Shown: one piece after another, positions 24,314 to 30,783 of the stretch
Position numbering within the stretch: position 1 is the first letter of the stretch
Layout of the letters: each line of letters opens with the position of its first letter
Assembly (NCBI GenBank): GCA_045128915.1
Contig: JBGVIT010000006.1
Span: forward strand, 1 to 64,000
From: RGIG9115 sp045128915
GTDB taxonomy: Bacteria > Bacillota > Clostridia > UBA1381
DNA length: 64,000 nt
Reading direction: 5' to 3'
Notes under the pieces: model-generated
What the model was told of the DNA's origin: nothing
The model's database searches: none
What the model saw: only the letters and a program-made list of their open reading frames with translations
Translations under genes and position numbers: made by a program

Positions 24314-25525
24314 ATGAAGCTTAAGAAATTAGCATTGATAGTTGGAATTGTTGCCGCATCTGTTGTAAGTACAGTAGTGTCAGCAAACAACGTAAAGGTT
24401 TATGTAGATAATACGGAGATAATGTTCGACAATGCTCCATCAATAGTAGAGGGACGTGTAATGGTTCCCGTTCGTGCGGTGTTTGAAAAGGCAGGCGCAA
24501 CAGTAGATTGGAACGGCGAAACAAGAACTACAACTCTTACACTTGAAGATTATGAAGTAACAATCAGAGAGGGAGACGGATTTTTAGTAAAAAACGGTGC
24601 ACCCGTACCCCTTGATGTTCCCGCAACCATTATTGAAGAAAGACTCGCTATACCTGTTCGTGCCATTGCAGAAGCTATGGACTTCGGTGTAACCTGGAAC
24701 GGAGTAAGAAGCTCAGTTCTTATTTCCACAACCGGCAAGGAATACAGAGCAAACAGCCAATGGAAAACCGGCTTCCATACACTTCAGGATGCAGGCTTTG
24801 TAACAGAGCATAATCTTGACGATATAAGATTTTTTGATCTGGACGGCGACGGTGAAAATGATGCATTGGCATTTATACCCGTAAAGGTTTTAGAGGACGG
24901 AACAAAGGAAATTCCTGCACTCTGGATTAATGCAATGAACTTCAATGCCGTACTTTCTCAGGACCTTGATCCTTATGCGGTTGCAGTAGTTGATATAGTA
25001 GCTACTGATAAGTATAAGGAAATCGTAGTTCTCTATAACGGCGATGACGGAAAATGCGCAGGCTTTTACAGATTTAACGGTGCTGACGTATTTCAGATAA
25101 AGGCTAACAATACAGAAAACGGAATGATTTATTTCAACAAGCATTTGTTTGTAGATGGTGTTGAAAACATAATTTCAGATATAGACGGACTTTGCTTCCT
25201 CAATAACATGATTTGTACAGGCGTTTATTCTCTTGAAAGCTCTGAAATCTGCAGATATATGCTTAATGTTACATCTAATGTAATAGATAAGGAATTTATC
25301 CGTTCATACGACGATGACCTTCCGTACTGCTACCGAAAGGTAACTGAATACAATAAGGGTGAATATGCAGGAAGCTCATCAAATGACGAGATTATATATT
25401 CAAATGACATTGCAAGCTTCAAAATCATCGACTTCTATGTTGATGAGCAGGATCCTTCAAAGTTTGAATTCTTTGTTGAAATGCCCGATAAGTCAACATT
25501 TGTAATCTGGCCTTACAGAGTATAA
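24314..25525 (+). CDS. secreted stalk-domain protein with FG-GAP-like segment
   Basis: 403 residues: a signal peptide (MKLKKLALIVGIVAASVVSTV, cleaved after VSA), then a copper-amine-oxidase N-terminal-like stalk domain (about 28-140) with two VPVRA/IPVRA repeats (GRVMVPVRAVFEKAGATVDWNG and LAIPVRAIAEAMDFGVTWNG, ends shown). Residues 150-403 include FFDLDGDGENDALAF, an FG-GAP/EF-like calcium loop, and no catalytic motif I know. Stalk domains occur on many clostridial wall-associated proteins. Its start lies 18 bases after the PBP1A stop, behind AAAGAAAGGGAAG. The role is unknown; a cell-surface structural or sensing function is likely. Confidence 0.75.
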   Translation: MKLKKLALIVGIVAASVVSTVVSANNVKVYVDNTEIMFDNAPSIVEGRVMVPVRAVFEKAGATVDWNGETRTTTLTLEDYEVTIREGDGFLVKNGAPVPLDVPATIIEERLAIPVRAIAEAMDFGVTWNGVRSSVLISTTGKEYRANSQWKTGFHTLQDAGFVTEHNLDDIRFFDLDGDGENDALAFIPVKVLEDGTKEIPALWINAMNFNAVLSQDLDPYAVAVVDIVATDKYKEIVVLYNGDDGKCAGFYRFNGADVFQIKANNTENGMIYFNKHLFVDGVENIISDIDGLCFLNNMICTGVYSLESSEICRYMLNVTSNVIDKEFIRSYDDDLPYCYRKVTEYNKGEYAGSSSNDEIIYSNDIASFKIIDFYVDEQDPSKFEFFVEMPDKSTFVIWPYRV

Positions 25526-25540
25526 TCGGCGGTGACACTT

Positions 25541-26566
25541 ATGAAAAAAATTATACTGATTGCTTCGCTGTTTATTATGGCTCTTGCTTTTGGTGTAGAG
25601 TCTGCATATATCGAGCCTGAGAAAGAACTGACCGTCTTTGAAGCTATGGGTATAAGAGGAGTAAGCGATATTAACAGCGGCTATGTCATGAGTCTTGAAG
25701 ACCAAACGGCAATGGAGCTTACAGATAAGCAGATTATATCCTTTTGCAATAATGCAGGAGATATGATTCTTAAAAGAAAGATAACAAAAAATCCATTCTG
25801 CGGAGTTATAATAGTTTTCCGAACAAACGACGGTGAAAAGACCTACTTCATAAATTCAGGAGTTCAGGTTGGCAAATATGGAGCGGATAATTATCTTTGT
25901 TACAGCACAACCGTTGAAAACGGAGCTGTCGGGGAAATATATGCAAGCTTCATGTCGTGTAAAAACAAATATACTCATTTGAACTTTACCATAAACGATA
26001 GCTACGATTATCTCATATACCCTGAAGAACAATGGGCAGTAGAGGATGTTTTGTACGGAGCATCAAATTCCATTCTGCCTTATGAAATATTAGGCTCTTA
26101 CGGCAAAGCTATTTCAAGAGAAGAATTTTGCATACTGATAGCCAACTACCTTGCAGTATGCGGAAATTATAACAGTCTTGAAGATTATTTCTACGAAAGG
26201 GATATTGCATATCTGTCAAATTACTTTGACGATACATACGGCAGAGATGACAGCATAAACATGCTTCACGCTCTTGGCATAATCAACGGCAAAAGCGAAA
26301 CAAAATTCGGCCCGGGCGATGCTCTTACAAGAGAGGAAGCGGCGGTTATCCTGAAAAATGCCGCTGTGGCATCAGGCAACGACCTGAACATTGGCTCCGT
26401 TTCCTTTTCGGATATGAAATCAGTCTCAAAATGGGCAACCGACGCAGTAAAAGCTGTTGGCTCAAACGGAGTAATGAACGGAATAGAAGGAAAGTTCTCG
26501 CCAAAGGATTTTCTGACCACAGAACAAGCAGTTGCAGGAATTAATAAGCTTTATAAAATCAAATAA
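25541..26566 (+). CDS. secreted protein with C-terminal SLH repeats
   Basis: 341 residues: a signal peptide (MKKIILIASLFIMALAFG), a central region without recognised domain (about 25-215), and two or more S-layer-homology repeats at the end. One is around DDSINMLHALGIINGK...FGPGDALTREEAA, the next around FSDMKSVSKWATDAV...FSPKDFLTTEQA. SLH repeats bind pyruvylated secondary wall polymers, so the protein should be anchored to the wall surface. The start is ATG 25541 after CGGCGGTG; the GTG at 25532 lies in that ribosome site. It follows the stalk protein by 15 bases. Confidence 0.8.
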   Translation: MKKIILIASLFIMALAFGVESAYIEPEKELTVFEAMGIRGVSDINSGYVMSLEDQTAMELTDKQIISFCNNAGDMILKRKITKNPFCGVIIVFRTNDGEKTYFINSGVQVGKYGADNYLCYSTTVENGAVGEIYASFMSCKNKYTHLNFTINDSYDYLIYPEEQWAVEDVLYGASNSILPYEILGSYGKAISREEFCILIANYLAVCGNYNSLEDYFYERDIAYLSNYFDDTYGRDDSINMLHALGIINGKSETKFGPGDALTREEAAVILKNAAVASGNDLNIGSVSFSDMKSVSKWATDAVKAVGSNGVMNGIEGKFSPKDFLTTEQAVAGINKLYKIK

Positions 26567-26580
26567 AAGGAGATGTTTTC

Positions 26581-26985
26581 ATGAAGAAATTATTAGCAAT
26601 TTTTTTCCTTTTTCTCATAACCATTACCTGCTCTGTCAATGCTGATATGGTAAATGATATGTATTATTATACTTACGGAGACACCTTGAGCTATGGCGGG
26701 ACCATAAATGGTATTGCCGGTCTCAGTAATTCTGATTATAATGCATTTTTGGGATTTTATGATGAACAGGGGATGCTCTGCGCCGAAAGGATTTCTGTAA
26801 GCGCAGAAGATGAAAAGCTAAATGTCCCACAGCAGAATATAAAATTATTCCGCACACCCGGTAAGGTTATGGCGAAATTAATGCTGTGGAGTGATTATAA
26901 TTCATATATGCCTCTTGCTGACACATCTTGCATACAGCAATCAATAGGTATTGAAACGCGTGCAATTAGGGACGCGTGCAATTAG
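26581..26985 (+). CDS. small secreted protein, C-terminus overwritten by REP repeat
   Basis: 134 codons. There is a clear signal peptide (MKKLLAIFFLFLITITCSVNA) behind AAAGGAG, then a Tyr-rich mature part with a beta-strand look (YYYTYGDTLSYGGTING). I recognise no family. The last nine residues (TRAIRDACN) are encoded by the palindromic repeat beginning about 26960, and the stop codon TAG belongs to a partial repeat copy. The natural C-terminus has therefore been replaced, or truncated, by repeat insertion. It is the third gene of the secreted cluster, 14 bases behind the SLH gene. Confidence 0.65.
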   Translation: MKKLLAIFFLFLITITCSVNADMVNDMYYYTYGDTLSYGGTINGIAGLSNSDYNAFLGFYDEQGMLCAERISVSAEDEKLNVPQQNIKLFRTPGKVMAKLMLWSDYNSYMPLADTSCIQQSIGIETRAIRDACN

Positions 26986-27036
26986 CGTGCAATTAGGGAC
27001 GTGCCTGTTTTTGCACATTACATTTGACTAAATAAA
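26960..27036 (+). repeat. left REP/BIME cluster of the RAYT element
   Basis: Two partial copies beginning GTGCAATTAG (26960-26973 and 26976-26985) and one full 30-base palindrome (26988-27017, arms GTGCAA...TTGCAC) followed by ATTACATTTGACTAAATAA (27018-27036). The segment 26988-27036 recurs base for base at 29625-29673. It appears in inverted orientation, with two differences in the palindrome, after the transposase gene. This is the layout of REP sequences mobilised or maintained by a RAYT. Confidence 0.85.
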
Positions 27037-27052
27037 AAAAGTATGGTATAAT
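27024..27052 (+). promoter_or_regulatory. promoter of the RAYT transposase
   Basis: TTGACT (27024-27029), a 17-base spacer, TATAAT (27047-27052). The -35 box lies inside the conserved repeat flank, the -10 outside it, so a repeat end carries half a promoter wherever it lands. Confidence 0.7.
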
Positions 27053-27073
27053 TCTGTCAAGGAAGTGATTAAA

Positions 27074-27850
27074 GTGAGCAGACCGCCAAGAATCATAAGC
27101 GAGACAGGATTATACCATATTGTATTTCGGGGAATAAACAGACAAAATTTATTTGAAGAAAGTAATGATTATAAAAAATTAATTGATATAATATCATTGG
27201 TGAAAGATGACCAACAATTCAAACTATATGCATATTGTCTAATGACAAATCATGTACATTTATTTATAAAAGAGAAGCAGCCGGGTGATATAAAGAAAAT
27301 AATGCATAAGATGTTGACCAGATATGTTGTTTGGTATAATTATAAATATCAAAGAAGTGGCAGTTTGATAGGAAATAGATATAAAAGTGAGCCAATAGAA
27401 GATGAAGAATATTATTTAACATTAGTCAGATATATACACCAAAATCCTATAAAGTCTGGATTAACAGAAGATTTGATGGATTATGAATGGAGCAGCTATA
27501 AAGATTACATAAATGAAGAAAGTGGATTTGTTGATATAGAATATACATTATCAATGCTGTCTGAGAATAAAAAAGAATCCATTAAGGAGTTTGAAGAATA
27601 CCACAAGACGATTGAGGAAAATGATTTCCATATATCTAATGCAAAAAGTCTAACGGATGAACAGCTAAAAAGAAAGCTAATAAAAATAACAGATGGTATC
27701 CAGGCAAATGAAATAATAAAAATGAGTAAAGCAAATAGGAATCAGATTATTAACAAATTGCGAGAAGCAGGCTTTACGATAGGTCAGTTAGAAAGGATAA
27801 CCGGCATATCAAGAGGAATAATAACGAGGGCAAAAAACGTGCAAAAATAG
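27074..27850 (+). CDS. REP-associated tyrosine transposase (Y1, HUH superfamily)
   Basis: 258 residues. The family signature is complete: ETGLYHIVFRGINRQ at the N-terminus, the metal-binding HUH pair in LMTNHVHLF (about 58-66), and the catalytic Tyr helix in YYLTLVRYIHQNPIKSG near 115-130. A C-terminal DnaA-like helix-turn-helix (GFTIGQLERITGISRGI) is typical of RAYT proteins. Such enzymes nick single-stranded DNA at REP hairpins through a phosphotyrosine bond. GTG 27074 sits nine bases after GGAAG and gives the usual short N-terminus; GTG 27065 is less likely. The stop codon lies inside the right-hand REP. The gene is more AT-rich than its neighbours, which suggests recent arrival. Confidence 0.92.
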   Translation: MSRPPRIISETGLYHIVFRGINRQNLFEESNDYKKLIDIISLVKDDQQFKLYAYCLMTNHVHLFIKEKQPGDIKKIMHKMLTRYVVWYNYKYQRSGSLIGNRYKSEPIEDEEYYLTLVRYIHQNPIKSGLTEDLMDYEWSSYKDYINEESGFVDIEYTLSMLSENKKESIKEFEEYHKTIEENDFHISNAKSLTDEQLKRKLIKITDGIQANEIIKMSKANRNQIINKLREAGFTIGQLERITGISRGIITRAKNVQK

Positions 27851-27914
27851 GCACGTCCCTATTTGCACTTGCAAAAATAGGCACGTCCCTATTTGCACTC
27901 GTCCCTATTTGCAC
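27839..27914 (-). repeat. right REP/BIME cluster of the RAYT element
   Basis: Two tandem 30-base palindromes (27839-27868 and 27869-27898) with GCAAAAATAGGCACGTCCCT in the middle and TTTGCAC at the end, plus a partial third (27901-27914, GTCCCTATTTGCAC). They are inverted relative to the left cluster. The first overlaps the last codons of the transposase. The T run after the partial copy may let the cluster act as terminator. Confidence 0.85.
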
Positions 27915-27931
27915 TCTTTTTTATTAAGCTG

Positions 27932-27960
27932 TTTACAACCATAAAAAATTGTGTTATAAT
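27932..27960 (+). promoter_or_regulatory. promoter of the MBL-fold gene
   Basis: TTTACA (27932-27937), a 17-base spacer and TATAAT (27955-27960), directly after the repeat cluster. Confidence 0.7.
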
Positions 27961-27991
27961 ATGGGCATAATAGCATAAAGGAATTTTTGAA

Positions 27992-29137
27992 ATGATTACA
28001 GATTTTATCAAAGACTATGAATTGAATTTTACGGACAGTTGTTGTTCCAGATATATTAAACGAAGCCAATCGAAGCTTAATTATGACGAGCTTTGCAAAG
28101 CATTGGAAGCTCATTGTGACGCTGTTCAGCAAACAGTTATGGGAGAAAATTTTCATACTACTTACTCATCAGGCAAAGAAAACATAATCATCTCTTATTA
28201 CGATTACAATCATACAATATCCGTAATATGCGATAATGTGTCAGGAAACTATAAATCGTTGATGACTGGATTTAACCACATGTTATCAGGCTTTTCCAAG
28301 CTGTGTATTATGTCTCTTAAATATTCAAGAGAGCTTAATCCCGGCAATGGAATAAACATGATTTTCACACTTTCAGACGGGAGATATATCGTTTATGACG
28401 GCGGTTACGAGAGGGATGCCGAAGCTACGCTTGAGTATCTCGGCAAAAATGCAACCGTAGCAGCATGGATTTTGACTCACGGTCATGACGACCACTGTGG
28501 ATGCATAAAAGAAATCGCTGAAAAATATTCTAACGATATAAAGCTTGAACATATTATATGTACTCCCGATTCAAAATGTGGTTGTCGCGATGCAAATGCA
28601 AGCTATTTAACAGATGATTTCATAAAAATGCTGTTGAAAGCATTTCCCGGCTCACGATTCATTCGACCCTATACCGGTCAAAAGCTGTATTTTGCAAACG
28701 CTGAGATAGAAATACTACTCACATTTGAGGAAAATACTGAAAAGCATTTTAATTGGCTGAACGAAGCGTCGTTAATTACACGTATTAATATAGAAAACCA
28801 GAGCATACTTATGGCAGCTGATACGGAAAAAGCAAGCGACAGCTTACTGACCTCCATGTACGGAAACTATTTAAAAAGCGATATTTTGCAAGTTCCCCAT
28901 CATGGCTACTCCGGCGGAAGCAAGCTTATGTATGACCTTATTGCTCCCGAAATTGCCATCTGGACAACAGATGAATTTGAATTTTCAGAGCGTATTCTTC
29001 CTACATGGAGTCTTGCACCAAATCACTACCTTGCACAAATGGTTAAGGAATACTATATTGCAGATAAAGGAAATAAGGAACTGATTTTGCCATACAATCA
29101 AAAATGGGGATGTTTAAAAAGTCCCACTAAAAATTGA
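27992..29137 (+). CDS. metallo-beta-lactamase-fold hydrolase, ComEC-like type
   Basis: 381 residues. Residues 1-110 form an unassigned N-terminal part. From about 118 an MBL fold follows: DGGYERDAEATLEYL, the metal motif LTHGHDDHCG (near 161), a middle Asp in LMAADTEKASD, and VPHHGYSGGSKLMY near 300, which is characteristic of the ComEC/Rec2-type MBL branch. The family hydrolyses phosphoester or other bonds with two metal ions; the substrate is not predictable. No membrane helices are present, so it is not a DNA-uptake ComEC. ATG 27992 follows AAAGGAATTTTTGAA. It lies between the RAYT element and repeat-rich DNA, so it could be cargo or a bystander. Confidence 0.8.
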   Translation: MITDFIKDYELNFTDSCCSRYIKRSQSKLNYDELCKALEAHCDAVQQTVMGENFHTTYSSGKENIIISYYDYNHTISVICDNVSGNYKSLMTGFNHMLSGFSKLCIMSLKYSRELNPGNGINMIFTLSDGRYIVYDGGYERDAEATLEYLGKNATVAAWILTHGHDDHCGCIKEIAEKYSNDIKLEHIICTPDSKCGCRDANASYLTDDFIKMLLKAFPGSRFIRPYTGQKLYFANAEIEILLTFEENTEKHFNWLNEASLITRINIENQSILMAADTEKASDSLLTSMYGNYLKSDILQVPHHGYSGGSKLMYDLIAPEIAIWTTDEFEFSERILPTWSLAPNHYLAQMVKEYYIADKGNKELILPYNQKWGCLKSPTKN

Positions 29138-29140
29138 GAG

Positions 29141-29190
29141 ACAAAAGGAGACAAAAGGGGACGGACACGGATTGTCACACGGATTGTCAA
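29141..29190. repeat. second palindromic repeat family, copy 1
   Basis: GACAAAAGGGGACG followed by GACACGGATTGTC (29151-29177), an imperfect palindrome whose ends GACAA/TTGTC pair. A partial GACAAAAGGA precedes it and a duplicated CACGGATTGTC follows. The 27-base core recurs at 29675-29701 with one base change. It is unrelated to the RAYT REP. Confidence 0.7.
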
Positions 29191-29240
29191 CATTTGTTCA
29201 GGAAAATGGATTGTTCTGTTATTTTATTGAGGAAAAGATA

Positions 29241-29280
29241 AAAAACTCCATATGCAGTCTAAACTGCATATGGAGTTTTT
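29241..29280. terminator. bidirectional terminator
   Basis: An 18-bp perfect stem (29241-29258 with 29263-29280, loop CTAA) with A and T runs at its ends, between the MBL gene and the DtxR-like remnant, which converge here. Confidence 0.88.
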
Positions 29281-29285
29281 TGCTG

Positions 29286-29630
29286 CTATATTCTGTCAAA
29301 AAGATTTTCCAGCTTTTCGTATGTTTCATCACTTATGTCATGCTCGATTTTGCAGGCGTCGGCTTCTGCTGTTATGTCCGATACGCCGATTTTAATAAGC
29401 AAATCCTTGATTAGCTTATGTCGGTTATATGTTTTCTTTGCCACAGAAAGTCCCTTAGCTGTAAGCTTGATATATCCGTTATCTTCTACGGTAATATATC
29501 CGTTTTCCCTAAAGTTCTTCATTGCAACACTTACGCTGGGCTTTGAAATTCCAAGCTCCTCTGCAATATCAACAGAGCGAACCTCGCCTTTTTCCTCGCT
29601 TAGCTTCAGTGCAATTAGGGACGAGTGCAA
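29286..29630 (-). pseudogene. DtxR/MntR-family metalloregulator, 5' end removed by REP insertion
   Basis: The sequence from KLSEEKGEVRSVDIAEELGISKPSVS on is a normal DtxR-family winged helix, followed by the metal/dimerisation segment AEADACKIEHDISDETYEKLE. The native front (normally about ten residues ending in a YLExI-type helix before LSEEKGEV) is missing: at 29609 the frame runs directly into a REP copy, which supplies the residues HSSLIA and a TTG (29628-29630) with no ribosome site. Family members repress manganese or iron uptake genes. As it stands the gene lacks its own promoter and start, so it is probably dead, unless the TTG inside the repeat is used. Confidence 0.75.
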
Positions 29631-29673
29631 TTAGGGACGTGCCTGTTTTTGCACATTACATTTGACTAAATAA
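29609..29673 (+). repeat. solo left end of the RAYT element
   Basis: A partial GTGCAATTAGGGAC (29609-29622), then a 49-base segment (29625-29673) identical to 26988-27036. No transposase or right end follows. It interrupts the DtxR-family gene. Confidence 0.85.
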
Positions 29674-29674
29674 T

Positions 29675-29701
29675 GACAAAAGGGGACGTACACGGATTGT
29701 C
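29675..29701. repeat. second palindromic repeat family, copy 2
   Basis: GACAAAAGGGGACG then TACACGGATTGTC: the same 27-base palindrome as 29151-29177 except for one base. It abuts the solo RAYT end, suggesting one repeat landed in or next to the other. Confidence 0.7.
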
Positions 29702-29797
29702 AACTTTTCCGCAATTTATCCCATTTGTCCCGAAATGACGACAAAAGTGTATGCACACCATCTGTAAAGTTTTCGTTTGCATATTGACTTCATATAT

Positions 29798-29836
29798 AAA
29801 AAACCTGAAACGGATATAACCGTTCCAGGTTTTTTT
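29798..29836 (-). terminator. terminator of endonuclease IV gene
   Basis: AAAAAACCTG...AACGG pairs with CCGTT...CAGGTTTTTT around ATATAA. Read on the minus strand it ends in a U run right after the stop codon. Confidence 0.8.
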
Positions 29837-30668
29837 AATCTTGGTACAAGCTTTTTAAGAGTTGAATTTCTTTTGCATAGCCGTCAAGCTCATTGGGAGT
29901 TTCAAGATAGAATGGCAGGTTTTTAAGAGACGGATGATTTATTATCCTCGCGAAAGCTTCTGTGCCTATATACCCATCACCTATTTTCTCGTGGCGGTCC
30001 TTATGGCTTTCAAAGGGATTTTTTGAATCGTTAATATGAATTGCCTTTAATCTGTCAAGACCTATTATCTTGTCAAACTCCTCTAAAACTCCGTCAAGGT
30101 TTCCTACAATATCATAGCCTGCATCATAAACATGACATGTATCAAGACACACACCAAGCTTTTCATTATATTCAGTTCCGTCAATAATGCGTCTTAGCTC
30201 ATGAAAATCACGTCCCACTTCGCTGCCTTTGCCTGACATGGTTTCAAGGAGTACGGTAGTGGTCATTTCAGGAAAGAGAGATTGGTTCAGCATATGGCAA
30301 ATAAGCTCAATACCCTTATCTGCGCCCTGACCAACATGGCTTCCGGGATGAAAGTTATAAAGACTTCCCGGAGTATGCTCAAGACGTGATATATCATCCT
30401 GCATAACGCTTAGTGCAAAGTTCCTGATTTTTTCATCAGCAGAGCAACCATTCAGGGTGTATGGAGAATGAGCAAGTATTACTTCTATATTATTTTCTTT
30501 TGCTATCTCAAGATATTTGCTTATATCGGCACTGTCTAAAGCTTTTACACTTCCGCCTCTTGGATTTCGTGTAAAGAACTGAAAAGTATTTGCACCTATT
30601 GACAATGCTTCTTTCGCCATATGGGCGTAACCTTTTGAAGCAGATAAATGACAACCTATTTTAAACAT
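29835..30668 (-). CDS. nfo: endonuclease IV (AP endonuclease)
   Basis: 277 residues, usual length. It has the TIM-barrel metal ligands of the family: FKIGCHLSASKGY at the N-terminus, YNFHPGSHVGQG, LLETMSGKGSEVG, VCLDTCHVYDAGYD, AIHINDSKNPFESHKDRHEKIGDG (ends shown: AIHINDSK, KIGDG) and a final LETPNE. It cuts DNA 5' to abasic sites using three zinc ions in base-excision repair. ATG 30668 follows GAAAGGAAAATAGT. The frame stays open upstream of it, but the promoter lies there. It is divergent from the ABC-F gene with overlapping promoters. Confidence 0.96.
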   Translation of the reverse strand: MFKIGCHLSASKGYAHMAKEALSIGANTFQFFTRNPRGGSVKALDSADISKYLEIAKENNIEVILAHSPYTLNGCSADEKIRNFALSVMQDDISRLEHTPGSLYNFHPGSHVGQGADKGIELICHMLNQSLFPEMTTTVLLETMSGKGSEVGRDFHELRRIIDGTEYNEKLGVCLDTCHVYDAGYDIVGNLDGVLEEFDKIIGLDRLKAIHINDSKNPFESHKDRHEKIGDGYIGTEAFARIINHPSLKNLPFYLETPNELDGYAKEIQLLKSLYQD

Positions 30669-30709
30669 ACTATTTTCCTTTCGTATTCCAATATTTTTTA
30701 TTAAAAGAC

Positions 30710-30738
30710 TTGAAAAACTATCTATATTATAGTATAAT
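30710..30738 (+). promoter_or_regulatory. promoter of ABC-F gene
   Basis: TTGAAA (30710-30715), a 17-base spacer, TATAAT (30733-30738). It interleaves with the nfo promoter, so the two polymerases would exclude each other. Confidence 0.75.
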
Positions 30739-30754
30739 TTTATAAATGACGCAA
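30726..30754 (-). promoter_or_regulatory. nfo promoter
   Basis: On the minus strand, TTGCGT (30749-30754), a 17-base spacer, TATAAT (30726-30731). It overlaps the -10/-35 region of the opposite promoter. Confidence 0.65.
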
Positions 30755-30783
30755 GTATTTTTTTAAAAATCAGGGAGAATTTT

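Noticed and set aside
26941..27036. CRISPR array
   Set aside because: The repeats are palindromic REP-like units with irregular short spacing, partial copies and a RAYT gene beside them; there are no spacers of constant length and no cas genes.
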